Below are positions 1 through 8,581 of a stretch of DNA of 28,934 nucleotides, one piece after another. A model generated the notes under the pieces. That model saw only the letters and a program-made list of their open reading frames with translations, did not search any database and was not told where the DNA came from. How positions within the stretch are numbered: position 1 is the first letter of the stretch; each line of letters opens with the position of its first letter. The translations under genes and the position numbers were made by a program. Source of the DNA: CAYWMP01 sp964459445 (GTDB taxonomy: Bacteria; Desulfobacterota; DSM-4660; Desulfatiglandales; HGW-15); contig CAYWMP010000063.1 of the NCBI GenBank assembly GCA_964459445.1, positions 1 to 28,934 of the forward strand, written 5' to 3'.

Positions 1-6
1 ACACGC

Positions 7-21
7 TACCACACTGTGGTA
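7..21. promoter_or_regulatory. Palindromic operator candidate, copy 1
   Basis: The site reads TACCACACTGTGGTA, a perfect inverted repeat with 7-base arms around one central base. Near-identical copies lie at 11068-11082 and 14766-14780, all between genes and never inside one, which is what an operator would do. This copy is about 160 bp upstream of the stress-protein gene. The window starts too close to show whether a promoter -35 or -24 element precedes it. The binding protein is unknown. Confidence 0.6.
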
Positions 22-183
22 TTGCTGTCAATAATTAATAAGACAAAATTCTTAAGCGAAATCCTTCACAGGTGTCTTTTCGAATGGTATGATATTTAAT
101 TAAGTTTCCTTCCCATAAGGGCGGGTGAATATTCGAAAAATCCCTTCCTCTGAGGGGGCCACTCCGATTGAAAGGAGGAGAAC

Positions 184-648
184 ATGGCCAGCCAAAAGAT
201 ATTGCTCCCCTATAATTTTAGCGCTTACGATCATAAGGCCTTGAATTTTGTCATCCAACATTTTTCCCGTCCAAGCGATGTAGAAATCACCCTTTTTTAT
301 GCCTACACCCCTGTTCCCGAGATTGAAACCCGTGAAAGCCCGGTCATGGATAAGCTTAAGGGGAATTTGAATTATCTCTCCCAAAGAATTCAAGAGCAAG
401 AGGCCGGTCTAAAGGTCGCCAAGCAAAACCTCCTGGAAAATGGATTCTCTGAAGACCAGGTACGCTACATCTTCAAACCCAGGACCAAGGACATCGCCGG
501 TGAGATCGTAGATCTCGCTTTGAGCGGGCAATATGACATGCTTGTTATAAACCACAAACCCGGCAAGGTAACCCGTTTCTTCACCGGCAATGTCTTCAGC
601 AAGATAGTAAACGCTTCAAAGGACATAACCGTCTGCGTTGTTACTTAA
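184..648 (+). CDS. Universal stress protein (UspA family)
   Basis: The 154-residue protein has the single-domain UspA length and fold pattern. An N-terminal strand (KILLPYNFS) is followed by a helix, a strand at ITLFYAYTP and the C-terminal nucleotide-binding-like segment HKPGKVTRFFTGNVFSKIV near residues 126-145. Family members are cytosolic dimers, often ATP-binding, that are induced by starvation or redox stress; their biochemical role is usually indirect. The start is well supported by AAGGAGG a few bases upstream of the ATG. A GAF protein follows 130 bp downstream in the same direction. A palindromic operator candidate lies about 160 bp upstream, linking it to the cytochrome and respiratory units. 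Family assignment is firm; specific function is not known. Confidence 0.88.
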   Translation: MASQKILLPYNFSAYDHKALNFVIQHFSRPSDVEITLFYAYTPVPEIETRESPVMDKLKGNLNYLSQRIQEQEAGLKVAKQNLLENGFSEDQVRYIFKPRTKDIAGEIVDLALSGQYDMLVINHKPGKVTRFFTGNVFSKIVNASKDITVCVVT

Positions 649-778
649 GTGGCAGGGCAGTATTAATTGTTATGGATTCGATAAACCGAGATCAGTAGGA
701 AAAGGTCAATATAGAATACGAAGGTATGCGTCTTATGAACTAGGCTTCCGGCCCTGGCAGCCAACAAGGAGGGAACCG

Positions 779-1345
779 ATGAGCAGCGAAGACAAAATAA
801 ACATAGATATCTTTAAGGTGGTCACACGGGCTATTGCGGAATCCGACAACATGGGTATCATGGCCGATCATTTAACACAGCTTCTCGTTGCGGCACTGGA
901 AATCAAAGGGTGTACCATTTTTGCTTTGAACCCGGAAACGGATGAACTTGAAATATTGACCAGTTTTGGTTTGAGCAACGACTACAAAAGCAAAGGCCCG
1001 ATTATGGCGGATAAAAGCATTGGAAGCCTGTTAAAGGGAGGGCCAATCGTCATCAGGGACGTCGACAACACAGACCTCCTTCAATATCCGGAGGATGCAA
1101 AAAAGGAGGGGATCGGGAGTATTGCTGCTCTGCCCATTATTTTTCTGCAAAAGCCGATTGGAGCAATAAGACTTTATCACCATGAGCCATGGGATATATC
1201 AGATAGGGATTTGGATTCTTTAGCGCTTTTAGCGGAAAACATCGGCTTGGCCATGATGTATACAAGGCTCCTCGGTACCCTGCAATCCGTTCAAGAGTCT
1301 ATAACCGCTTTACCCAAAGGGTTCTTGCCCATGTTTACGAAATAG
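779..1345 (+). CDS. Stand-alone GAF domain protein
   Basis: The 188-residue protein is essentially one GAF domain. After a helical N-terminus comes GCTIFALNPETDELEILTSFG, then IRDVDN, the strand SIAALPIIF and a closing helix DRDLDSLALLAENIGLAM. GAF domains bind small molecules or chromophores in the cytosol. No output domain is fused, so it probably acts through a partner. I chose the ATG at 779 because AAGGAGGGA precedes it. An upstream in-frame TTG would run into the stress-protein gene and give an N-terminus unlike any GAF. It sits between the stress protein and a small unknown protein in one apparent operon. The ligand cannot be predicted. Confidence 0.8.
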   Translation: MSSEDKINIDIFKVVTRAIAESDNMGIMADHLTQLLVAALEIKGCTIFALNPETDELEILTSFGLSNDYKSKGPIMADKSIGSLLKGGPIVIRDVDNTDLLQYPEDAKKEGIGSIAALPIIFLQKPIGAIRLYHHEPWDISDRDLDSLALLAENIGLAMMYTRLLGTLQSVQESITALPKGFLPMFTK

Positions 1346-1355
1346 GATCACCGGT

Positions 1356-1637
1356 GTGAGCGTTGAGATATCTGAAATAAAAGGGATGGAAGATGCGGAA
1401 AAGGTATCAGATCTGATCCTGAGATCGCTTCGCGGAGAGGAAGTTGATTTCAACCCTTTCCAGGGCAGGATATTTCAATGCAATGATGGCACGATTAAGT
1501 TCATGGGTGATGAGGTCAAAGCGGAAGATGCGCTAAGGCACATCGCTGCGCATATTTGGAAAAATCGCAAGAAGGTCAATAAGCAGATCAAGAAATGGAA
1601 GATTGCAGGACCGGATCTTATCAATTGTGGATGTTAA
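1356..1637 (+). CDS. Small conserved-looking protein of unknown function
   Basis: A 93-residue reading frame begins with GTG 10 bases after the GAF gene stop, or with ATG at 1386, where no strong ribosome site is visible. The protein is acidic at the N-terminus. It carries the strand-like FQGRIFQCNDGTIKFMGDEV, then a basic helix KNRKKVNKQIKKWK, and ends in a Cys-Gly-Cys tail. It has no signal peptide or membrane segment. The tight spacing and shared strand suggest co-transcription with the stress and GAF genes. A hairpin terminator candidate follows about 105 bases later. I do not recognise the family; the start is uncertain. Confidence 0.6.
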   Translation: MSVEISEIKGMEDAEKVSDLILRSLRGEEVDFNPFQGRIFQCNDGTIKFMGDEVKAEDALRHIAAHIWKNRKKVNKQIKKWKIAGPDLINCGC

Positions 1638-1742
1638 GAAATTTTCGTTAAATAATCTCCCCGCCAAAGAGCCTTTTTTGCCATAATAGCATGCCTTTCC
1701 GGCTCGATGCCTTAGGATTCACCAGTCTCTTCCTGAAGAGGT

Positions 1743-1760
1743 GAAGTCTTCGGACTTTTT
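1743..1760 (+). terminator. Intrinsic terminator candidate
   Basis: AAGTC and GACTT form a 5-bp stem closed by a TTCG tetraloop and followed directly by a run of five T residues on the plus strand. It lies after the small unknown gene and before the convergent livF end, a natural place to stop the 184-1637 transcript. On the minus strand the same hairpin has no T-run after it, so it would not efficiently stop liv transcription. The stem is short, which limits confidence. Confidence 0.5.
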
Positions 1761-1789
1761 CCTTTGAACTCTTTGAATTCGGATCCAAG

Positions 1790-2494
1790 CTAACCCAAGC
1801 CAAGGTAGCGTGATTTAATCTCGTCGTTCAGCATAAGATCGCGGGGCGGCGAATGATAAACGACTGCGCCTTTATTTACGACGTAGATATCATCAGAAAA
1901 CTCCAGAGCAAAGGGGAGATTTTGTTCTATTAAGATAATGGAAAGCCCCTGTTGTTTGAGTTGTCCGATGAGATGGCCCAGGTTCCGAACCAAAAAGGGC
2001 GCAAGACCTTCGGTAGGTTCATCCATTAGTAACAGCTGCGGATTTCCTCTAAGCGCGCGAGCGGTGCAGAGCATTTGCTGTTCGCCGCCACTCAACTCGT
2101 TGCCCTTAAGGGTAACAAGCTCTCGAAGTCGTGGAAAAATCCGCCATATGCCTTGCAAGCTAAACTTAAAACCTTCTTCGCGCTTGCCACGATGAGGGAC
2201 TTCGATGTTCTCTCCGACGTTGATGGTGGGGAATATGCGTCGCCCCTGGGGTATGAGTCCGACGCCGAGCCGTGCGATTTTATGGGGAGAAAGATGAGTA
2301 ATGTCTCGCCCCATAAAGAGGATTCTGCCACGCCGTGGCGGGGTGAATCCTATGATAGACCGAATGAGCGTGGTCTTCCCTACACCATTTCGTCCGAGCA
2401 CGGAAACGACGGTTCCTTCCCCGACCGATAGGGACAAACCCTGGAGGATGTAACTGGGACCATAATAAGTATGGATGTTTTCTACCTCAAGCAT
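1790..2494 (-). CDS. livF: Branched-chain-type ABC transporter ATP-binding protein LivF
   Basis: The 234-residue ATPase has Walker A GRNGVGKTT at residues 34-42, the LivF-type signature LSGGEQQML, Walker B LLLMDEPTEGLAP and a switch histidine region after LIEQN. The length is typical for LivF. In the cytosol it pairs with LivG to power import through LivH/LivM. The start overlaps the end of livG by 13 bases, which implies translational coupling. It is last in the order binding protein, livH, livM, livG, livF. Substrates of this family include branched-chain amino acids, amides, urea and aromatic acids; nothing here decides which. The gene is intact. Confidence 0.93.
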   Translation of the reverse strand: MLEVENIHTYYGPSYILQGLSLSVGEGTVVSVLGRNGVGKTTLIRSIIGFTPPRRGRILFMGRDITHLSPHKIARLGVGLIPQGRRIFPTINVGENIEVPHRGKREEGFKFSLQGIWRIFPRLRELVTLKGNELSGGEQQMLCTARALRGNPQLLLMDEPTEGLAPFLVRNLGHLIGQLKQQGLSIILIEQNLPFALEFSDDIYVVNKGAVVYHSPPRDLMLNDEIKSRYLGLG

Positions 2495-3267
2495 GCCATT
2501 TGCCCAGATGCGGTCCCCAAATAGATTTCTTCCACTTGGGCGTTATGCCGCACCTCTTCCTTAGATCCTTGGACCAAAACAGTCCCTTGATGGAGCACAG
2601 TGATATTGTCCGCCAACTCGTACATTACGTCCATGTCGTGCTCAATGAACAAAATGGTCGTATCTCGATCAAGCGAGCGGACGGCATTCAAAATACTGCT
2701 TGTCTCGGCAATCGATAGGCCCGCTGTGGGTTCGTCAAGGAGAAGCAGTTTTGGTTTCGAACAAAGCGCAAGCACTATTTCCATCCGCCTCTGAATCCCA
2801 TAGGAAAGGTTGGTCGTTATATCATCCCTGAATGGCCATAAATCCCATTTTCTGAGACGGTCTTCGCATTCATGTTGGATCGTTTTAAAAGCAGAAGCAG
2901 ATCGCCACATCGAAAACTGCACGCCATGGGCAGCCATGAGAGCCAGACGAAGGTTTTCAAATACCGATAGTTGTGGAAAGAGATTGCTAATCTGGAAGGT
3001 ACGGCCCAGCCCTAGACTGGCGCGCCGGTGTGGGGCCAACCGTGTGATGTCTTCGCCATACATCAGCACCCTTCCAAAGGACGGACGTATTGCGCCATTT
3101 ATAATATTGAACAGGGTGGTTTTTCCCGCTCCGTTGGGACCAATGATCGCTCTTCGTTCGCCCACTGCGACTTCCATGTTCACATCATTGAGGGCACTGA
3201 CTCCCCCAAATTGTTTTCTCAAGTTTTTGACCGCAAGGGCCGTTACTGTTTTCTGATGTTCCGCCAT
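2482..3267 (-). CDS. livG: Branched-chain-type ABC transporter ATP-binding protein LivG
   Basis: The 261-residue ATPase starts MAEHQKTVTALAVKNL and carries Walker A GPNGAGKTT at residues 43-51. It has the characteristic LivG signature LSYGIQRRMEI in place of LSGGQ, and Walker B LLLLDEPTAGLS. It forms the cytosolic motor with LivF. I chose the ATG at 3267, which overlaps the livM end by 25 bases. A frame-compatible ATG at 3288 has AAGGAG only one base away, too close to work, and further upstream residues do not look like LivG. The start remains the least certain point. The function is secure at family level; the substrate is unknown. Confidence 0.9.
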   Translation of the reverse strand: MAEHQKTVTALAVKNLRKQFGGVSALNDVNMEVAVGERRAIIGPNGAGKTTLFNIINGAIRPSFGRVLMYGEDITRLAPHRRASLGLGRTFQISNLFPQLSVFENLRLALMAAHGVQFSMWRSASAFKTIQHECEDRLRKWDLWPFRDDITTNLSYGIQRRMEIVLALCSKPKLLLLDEPTAGLSIAETSSILNAVRSLDRDTTILFIEHDMDVMYELADNITVLHQGTVLVQGSKEEVRHNAQVEEIYLGTASGQMACLR

Positions 3268-4187
3268 TTTGCTCTTATTGCCCCACATACTCCTTCGGGA
3301 ATAAACATCACGACAATCACATAGATACTTCCCAAGATCAGCAACCAACGCTCCGTCAACGAGCTTATCTCGTTTTCTAAAAAAACGAGAAGAGCGGAAC
3401 CGACCAAGGGACCAAGCAATGTCCCAGCCCCGCCCAGAATCACCATGAGCAAGACCTTCGCAGATAGGATGACACTTAAATCAGCCGGACTGACAAAGCG
3501 ATTATAAAAGACGAATAAGACACCGGCTAGGCCTCCAAATATGCCGGAAATAATGAAAGCGAAATATTTGCACAGCCATACATTGTAGCCAAGCACTTGA
3601 AGGCGTATTTCGTTTTCCCGCACGCCACGGATCGCTTGCCCAAAGGGCGACGCAATGATCACGCTGAGAAGCACAGCGGCTAATGCGACACAGATCAGAG
3701 TGAGGAAATAAAACGAAATATCATGAGCAAATGACCAGGGCAAGGAGAGGTTGGGCCGGACAAGGCCTGTGATCCCATCCTCTGCATTGGTAAGACTGCG
3801 CAGCTTAAATGCGAGACCCCACAAAACCTGGCTTAGGGCCAGCGTAATCATCAAAAAATACTCGCCACGGGTTCGAAGAGCCAGTAATCCAAAAAGGGCG
3901 GATGTGATACCGGCCATGATTAATCCGCCAAGAATCAACAGCCAACCGTTTTGAGTAAAACTCATAGATAGAAGTGCCACGGTATAGCCTGCTGTGCCGA
4001 AAAAGGCAGAGTGACCCAGGGAAGGAAGGCCGCAGTATCCGACCAAAAGATTGAGACTCATTGCGAAAAGTCCGAAAATGAGGACTTCGGTGACCAGCCC
4101 CAGGTAGAAGGAGGATAGAAAGGCGGGAAGAAGGATCATGGGAAGGACTCCCACCAATATGATGATGATTTGTTTTAGTCCTTTCAT
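3243..4187 (-). CDS. livM: Branched-chain-type ABC transporter permease LivM
   Basis: This 314-residue polytopic inner-membrane protein has the LivM pattern. Several hydrophobic segments alternate with the diagnostic loop LVGYCGLPSLGHSAFFG near residues 48-64, and the later EAA-like region NEIRLQVLGYNVW precedes a C-terminal membrane block. Together with LivH it forms the translocation channel. Its ATG overlaps the livH stop by four bases (ATGA), a standard coupling arrangement. Its length and ends agree with an intact family member. It lies in an unbroken minus-strand cassette with livH, livG and livF. Transported compound not predictable. Confidence 0.92.
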   Translation of the reverse strand: MKGLKQIIIILVGVLPMILLPAFLSSFYLGLVTEVLIFGLFAMSLNLLVGYCGLPSLGHSAFFGTAGYTVALLSMSFTQNGWLLILGGLIMAGITSALFGLLALRTRGEYFLMITLALSQVLWGLAFKLRSLTNAEDGITGLVRPNLSLPWSFAHDISFYFLTLICVALAAVLLSVIIASPFGQAIRGVRENEIRLQVLGYNVWLCKYFAFIISGIFGGLAGVLFVFYNRFVSPADLSVILSAKVLLMVILGGAGTLLGPLVGSALLVFLENEISSLTERWLLILGSIYVIVVMFIPEGVCGAIRAKWRNIRKQ

Positions 4188-5038
4188 TTTCTGCCGAAAA
4201 GCCCGCTTGGCCGTATCACCAGCATCAAGGCCATTGGCGCGAAAACCGTGAAAAGGGAGTATTCAGGAAACAGTGATTTTCCAATAGTATCAACCAGCCC
4301 GACAAAGAGACTTCCAAGGAAGGCCCCTTTCAAGCTCCCAATTCCGCCAACAATAACGACGACAAAGGCAAAAAGAAGTATCTCAAAGGTCGCGTCCAGG
4401 TTTGCCCCAATGATCGGTGCGCCCATAACCCCGCCTAGACCGGCAAGGAAGGCCCCGGCGGCAAAGACTCCCGTAAAGATGCGGGGTACGTTCACACCCA
4501 GACCAAGCGCCATCTCGGCATCATCAACGCCGGCTCTAAGTTTAGTTCCAAGGGGAGTGAATTGAAGGATGGCGCCAAGGATGGCGGCAACAACAAGACC
4601 AACAACAATAACAAGAATACGATAACTGGGAAACGTCATGTTGCCTAAATGGATAGCGCCGGCAAAAAGGGCCGGCTTGGGCATGATCTGTGGTTCACCG
4701 CCCCAGATCCATTGAGTCAAATCACTCAGTATTAAGAGGAATCCGAATGTCAGCAGGACCTGAGCCAACTCTTTGCGATAGAGGCGTTTCAAAAACCCGC
4801 GCTCCATGGCGAGGCCGATCACGGTAACCAAGGCGGTTGCAACGATAAGCGAGAGGAGAAAACTTTGCGTTGCTCTCATAACGGTCAATCCAACGTATGC
4901 CGCGACAAGATAGAATGCGCCGTGGGCCAGATTGATGATGCGCATCAAACCGAATATCAGGGAGAGACCGGAGGAGAGCAGGAAGAGAAGCATTGAGAAT
5001 GAGAGGCCCGTAATGGCCAGTAAACCCCAATATGTCAT
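4184..5038 (-). CDS. livH: Branched-chain-type ABC transporter permease LivH
   Basis: The 284-residue permease contains the LivH hallmark SLIFGLMRIINLAHGAFYLV near the N-terminus and the cytoplasmic loop TKLRAGVDDAEMALGLGVNV. The later VVIVGGIGSLKGAFLGSL segment is typical of the family. Multiple hydrophobic helices place it in the inner membrane, paired with LivM. I start it at the ATG at 5038 because GGAG lies five bases upstream. An in-frame GTG 21 bases further out has no better support and adds atypical residues. It is the first gene after a 329-bp gap from the binding-protein gene, so it may have its own promoter, though none is convincing. Confidence 0.92.
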   Translation of the reverse strand: MTYWGLLAITGLSFSMLLFLLSSGLSLIFGLMRIINLAHGAFYLVAAYVGLTVMRATQSFLLSLIVATALVTVIGLAMERGFLKRLYRKELAQVLLTFGFLLILSDLTQWIWGGEPQIMPKPALFAGAIHLGNMTFPSYRILVIVVGLVVAAILGAILQFTPLGTKLRAGVDDAEMALGLGVNVPRIFTGVFAAGAFLAGLGGVMGAPIIGANLDATFEILLFAFVVVIVGGIGSLKGAFLGSLFVGLVDTIGKSLFPEYSLFTVFAPMALMLVIRPSGLFGRK

Positions 5039-5367
5039 TTCCGCTCCGTCAACCCTCACGCTGCAAAAGTCGAGGATGCCGTGGATCCGAGGCGTCAGAG
5101 GTGAAATTGTAGTAGGCTACTGCGAACCCTTGACAACGAAGGAGATGTGGTGTCCTCTGCTTTCCCGCAGGGTAAAAACATGGCAATTTTTGCTTAGCCG
5201 TGTTTGTTTCATCATTTGTTGATTCCAGAAAAATATGTCCATGAAACTGAAAGCCCTCATATTCTTGACTTTGATATTATTTTGCCATGTTTTTTATGCA
5301 GCGATAGGGTCAACAATAATTGGATTACATCACGTAGGATGTGGAAACCCTGCTCAGAGACGCCGAA
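5039..5367. other. Non-coding gap between binding-protein and livH genes
   Basis: This 329-bp AT-leaning stretch separates the binding-protein gene from livH, both on the minus strand. I see no sigma-54 motif, no well-spaced sigma-70 pair, no strong terminator and no tRNA. A short plus-strand frame from 5241 to 5375 would encode a 44-residue peptide with a hydrophobic start, but it lacks a ribosome site. An inverted repeat CTGC-GGGAAA-GCAG lies near 5158-5171 on the minus strand, of unknown meaning. Confidence 0.4.
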
Positions 5368-6597
5368 TTAGTTAATGGGTTTGCCGTTGGGCCAGTACTG
5401 TTCTTTATCCTTGAGGATGTGGAAAATTCTGTTGCGCAATTCTCCATCTTTAGCCTTCACAGCCTTCAGAATGTACAAGTCTGCGACCGCGTTATGATAT
5501 TTGTCGAACCGCCAAGGTCCTCGAACGCTTTCATCAAATTTGACATTGCGAAGGGCGTTAAGAAATGCCGTCCTGTTTTCCACCTCGCCATCAATGGCTC
5601 GAATCGCTTGAAGAATGACCTTAGCGGTGATGTAGCCTTGGGCTGCATAGGAGGGAGGTTTCGTTCCATATTTCTCTGTATAGGTTTTGACAAACTTGCT
5701 ATTCGTGGGTCCCTCAAAAGCAGAGGTATAGAAGTAATAACTCATTATCCCTTCCGCTGCATCAGGAACTTGAGCCAGTACCTCTTCTCCAACGAGGGTG
5801 CCAAAGGCCAGCAAAGGGTATTTGTCTTTTAATCCGAATTCGTCGTATTGGGTAAGAAATTGGATTGCTGCTTTACCGCTCCAAAGGGCCCACACAACGT
5901 CCGGATCTTGTACTTGAATCTGCGCCAAATAGGGCGCCATATCAGGCGTTCGCACGGGAGCGAAGATTTGCCTGATGACCTTGCCGCCTCCTTTCTCGAA
6001 TCCTTGAGCAAAATAGCCGGCCTGCTCGCGTCCAAAGACGCTGTCGAAAGTAAAGGTCACAGCGCGCTTAAAACCCAATGTCTTGCCGGCATACTCGGCA
6101 AAGGGCAGGGTCATCTGTCCACTGGAAAAGGATGTCCTAAATACATAGGGATGTCTCTTTGCCTGGGTGATGACACGCGCAGCAGATTCTGTCAGGATCA
6201 GCGGCAATTCAGCGGTTTTCATGTAATCGCTCACTGCGATGCCCGTAGGGCTCCAAATGATTCCCATGATCGCATGAACGTGGTCTTTTTCAACGAGTTT
6301 TCTTGCCTTGGTCACGCCTACAGCGACCTTAGGTGCTTGGTTGTCTTCAACAATGATGTTGATTTTCCTTCCGGCGACCTCAAAATTTGCTTCTTCAAAA
6401 GCCAGCCTGGCCCCCTGAACGCCGTGTTTGGATGGAAAGGCATAAACGCCTGTCAGCCCATAGAGCAAGCCTATTTTGATTGACGGTTTTTCAGCGAGAG
6501 CCTGCGTAAATGGGGTCATTGCCATTAGAAAAATGAGAGCGAAAATGCTCCAAAAACAGAGCGGCGATAATGATCTACTATCTTTAAAGTCTGTCAT
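5368..6597 (-). CDS. Periplasmic branched-chain-type ABC substrate-binding protein
   Basis: The 409-residue protein has a Sec signal peptide: a basic start, then a hydrophobic run FWSIFALIFLMAM, then a cleavage-like site after FTQALA. The mature part is a type I periplasmic binding protein (Peripla_BP_6), beginning IKIGLLYGLTGVYAFPSKHG and carrying ARKLVEKDHVHAIMG. It would capture the ligand for the LivHMGF importer encoded next. I start it at the ATG at 6597, with AAGGA about seven bases upstream; a longer frame reaching 6630 lacks this. The leucine-binding family covers many ligands (amino acids, amides, aromatic acids), and the sequence does not decide among them. No lipobox is seen, so it is probably soluble. 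Confidence 0.88.
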   Translation of the reverse strand: MTDFKDSRSLSPLCFWSIFALIFLMAMTPFTQALAEKPSIKIGLLYGLTGVYAFPSKHGVQGARLAFEEANFEVAGRKINIIVEDNQAPKVAVGVTKARKLVEKDHVHAIMGIIWSPTGIAVSDYMKTAELPLILTESAARVITQAKRHPYVFRTSFSSGQMTLPFAEYAGKTLGFKRAVTFTFDSVFGREQAGYFAQGFEKGGGKVIRQIFAPVRTPDMAPYLAQIQVQDPDVVWALWSGKAAIQFLTQYDEFGLKDKYPLLAFGTLVGEEVLAQVPDAAEGIMSYYFYTSAFEGPTNSKFVKTYTEKYGTKPPSYAAQGYITAKVILQAIRAIDGEVENRTAFLNALRNVKFDESVRGPWRFDKYHNAVADLYILKAVKAKDGELRNRIFHILKDKEQYWPNGKPIN

Positions 6598-6628
6598 AGA
6601 AAATCCTTTCTGATGAAGAATATAGAGC

Positions 6629-6648
6629 AAAGGGAAACGCTTTCCTTT
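6629..6648. repeat. Imperfect inverted repeat upstream of the binding-protein gene
   Basis: AAAG-GGAAA-CGC-TTTCC-TTT forms a stem around a three-base centre, about 30 bases before the binding-protein start codon and after the menA stop. No T-run follows in the minus-strand direction, so it is a poor terminator. It could be an operator or an mRNA leader hairpin for the transporter genes. No second copy was seen in the window. Confidence 0.3.
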
Positions 6649-6715
6649 CGATCTTACAACTCATTATCGGGTGTATCTGAGCGAAATACTCTGGCTTTCG
6701 CCGGGTGAGGATACC

Positions 6716-7651
6716 TCAAAGCAGGCGTTCCAAAACCAAAGAAACCACAAGAAGAACGCCACAAGCGTTGAAGATCTGCGCCGTGCGGGCATCGGCATTT
6801 GTGGGGATTTCTTTGAACATGGTTCGTATGACGAAAAAAGGCAGGGGCGAGGAGATCAGTATAATAAGAGACCACAGAGGCAAGGGACCTGCCAAAGACA
6901 TCAGAAGAAAGCCCAAATAGCACAAAGAAATGAGTGTCACGTAAAGCCTTAAAGCATTCTGTTTTCCCATAAGAATCGGCAAAGTCAGAATTTCCTTCCT
7001 TTTGTCATATTCCAGGTCACGAAGGTTATTGGACAACAGAATGGGAGACATAAGTCCCCCAAGGGGAAGTGATGCCCAAAATACTGATTCACTAAGGGTC
7101 TGTGTTTGTACAAAATAGGCGCCTTCAACGATGAGGGGGCCCCACACCAGAAACCCGACAATTTCTCCTAGGGCCTTGTACTTGAATTTGAAAGGCGGCG
7201 TTGTATATCCGACACTGATAAGGGCGCCCAAAAGACCGATCACCAGAACGATCCAGCCTCGTGTCGCAGCCAGGTATAGCCCCACGACGGCACCCAAAGC
7301 ATAAAATACAATGGAACCGATAAGAACCTGGCGAGGCTCAAGTTGTCCTTCGAGCAAAGGATGCGGGCGATATTGCGCCGTTGAGGTGTCCAAGGTGTCG
7401 ACGCCGCCCCGCACATCAAAATAGTCATTGTTCAGGTTTGTGGCGGTGTGGATGAGAATCATACCAAAGAGAGCGACAAAGAAGAGACCCCATGAAAAAT
7501 CGCCCTGGATCGCAGCAAGGGCAGAACCCACACTCAAGGATACAACGGTCATTGTAAATGACCAGGGTCGGCAGGCCAAAAACCAGTTACGATAAATACT
7601 TCTCGCGCTGCTCCCCGTCTGTTGATTTAGACCGGTGCTTACCGTATCCAT
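6716..7651 (-). CDS. menA: 1,4-dihydroxy-2-naphthoate polyprenyltransferase-like UbiA family protein (MenA)
   Basis: The 311-residue integral membrane protein has the UbiA family prenyl-diphosphate-binding motifs. The first is NNDYFDVRGGVDT near residues 73-85 (the NDxxD type) and the second is LRDLEYDKR near residues 209-217. About eight or nine hydrophobic helices surround them. The family attaches a polyprenyl chain to an aromatic acceptor in the inner membrane. Assignment to menaquinone synthesis comes from the neighbour 29 bases upstream, a UbiE/MenG-type methyltransferase. The start has AAAGGAG eight bases upstream. Other UbiA members (ubiquinone or haem O synthesis) are possible on sequence alone, but the anaerobic context favours menaquinone. 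The remaining men genes are not in the window. Confidence 0.82.
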   Translation of the reverse strand: MDTVSTGLNQQTGSSARSIYRNWFLACRPWSFTMTVVSLSVGSALAAIQGDFSWGLFFVALFGMILIHTATNLNNDYFDVRGGVDTLDTSTAQYRPHPLLEGQLEPRQVLIGSIVFYALGAVVGLYLAATRGWIVLVIGLLGALISVGYTTPPFKFKYKALGEIVGFLVWGPLIVEGAYFVQTQTLSESVFWASLPLGGLMSPILLSNNLRDLEYDKRKEILTLPILMGKQNALRLYVTLISLCYLGFLLMSLAGPLPLWSLIILISSPLPFFVIRTMFKEIPTNADARTAQIFNACGVLLVVSLVLERLL

Positions 7652-7679
7652 AGTCCATACTCCTTTACTGAATTTGTTG

Positions 7680-8438
7680 TCAACAGGACTTCGGCTTGTG
7701 GCCGATATGCAAGTACGTAATACCGAGGGTTAACGGATACATTTCTATGTTCACCAATCCAACACTTTCCATAAGGCGAGCAAAAGCTCTGGCAGTGGGA
7801 AAATCCATGATGGAATCTCCCAAGTAAAAGTAGGCCTCCGGGTTGGGGGAAAAGGCCCGAGCAAGAAAAGGCAAGATTCTATTCAAGTAAAGGCTGTAGA
7901 GGTTTTGAAAAAATGGGGCTTGCGGAAAGGTCATTTCAAGAACCAAGACCTGTCCCCCGGGAACCACAACCCGCATCATTTCCTGTAAAGCCCTTTTCTT
8001 ATCAGGGATATTTCGAATCCCAAAGGCAATACCCGCCGCATCAAAACTATCGCCAGGGGAAGGGAGGTGCAACGCATCACCCCTCAATAATTCTATTCTA
8101 GGGGATAATTCATCTCTTTCAATCTTTTTCTTCCCCAAAAGAACCATTTCCTCCACGAAGTCCAATCCCGATACTTGAACATTCCTGTGACGCATGGCGG
8201 TCTCAATGGCCAAATCACAGGTCCCCGTGCCTACATCGAGGAAGCGATGGGTTTGGAAAAATCGCATTTTTTTAACGGCAAAACGTCGCCATGCGATGTC
8301 CTGCCGCAGGCTGAGAAGATGGTTGAGAAAATCATACTTATCGGTGATGGTCGCGAATATCTCCCTGACCATTCTGATTCGTTCTGAATCACTCACCTGG
8401 TCTACTGTCGGATATTTTCTTTCTGTAGTAAACGTCAT
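7680..8438 (-). CDS. menG: Demethylmenaquinone methyltransferase (MenG/UbiE)
   Basis: The 252-residue SAM-dependent methyltransferase has the UbiE signatures ITDKYDFLNHLLSLRQD near residue 31, the SAM motif I FLDVGTGTCDLA near residue 67, and the signature AFGIRNIPDK. It methylates the demethylated quinone head group in the last step of menaquinone formation, in the cytosol or at the membrane face. It is paired with menA 29 bases downstream. The ribosome site is weak: a GGGGA lies about 20 bases upstream of the ATG, so the exact start is slightly uncertain. It lies between two respiratory-type genes, which fits a role in supplying quinone to the cytochrome systems here. Confidence 0.9.
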   Translation of the reverse strand: MTFTTERKYPTVDQVSDSERIRMVREIFATITDKYDFLNHLLSLRQDIAWRRFAVKKMRFFQTHRFLDVGTGTCDLAIETAMRHRNVQVSGLDFVEEMVLLGKKKIERDELSPRIELLRGDALHLPSPGDSFDAAGIAFGIRNIPDKKRALQEMMRVVVPGGQVLVLEMTFPQAPFFQNLYSLYLNRILPFLARAFSPNPEAYFYLGDSIMDFPTARAFARLMESVGLVNIEMYPLTLGITYLHIGHKPKSC

Positions 8439-8581
8439 GGGTCAATCGCTTATTAGAATCCCCTTAAGTCTTCCACCCTAAATCAGAGGACGACGGTTCT
8501 CTCGCAAATCTCGGGTATCAATGATTTAAGAGTCTAACACGAAAATAATAAGGATAGGCAGGAAATGACGGAAAAAACCCA

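Noticed and set aside
100..399. Minus-strand frame over the stress-protein start
   Set aside because: It overlaps the well-supported UspA gene on the other strand, has no ribosome site and no recognisable protein pattern.
1938..2431. Plus-strand frames opposite livF
   Set aside because: They are antisense to an intact ATPase gene with clear Walker motifs; composition is typical of shadow frames.
5178..5195. TGGCAATTTTTGC as a possible sigma-54 promoter
   Set aside because: The distance between GG and GC is 10 bases rather than 12, and the direction leads away from the livH gene.
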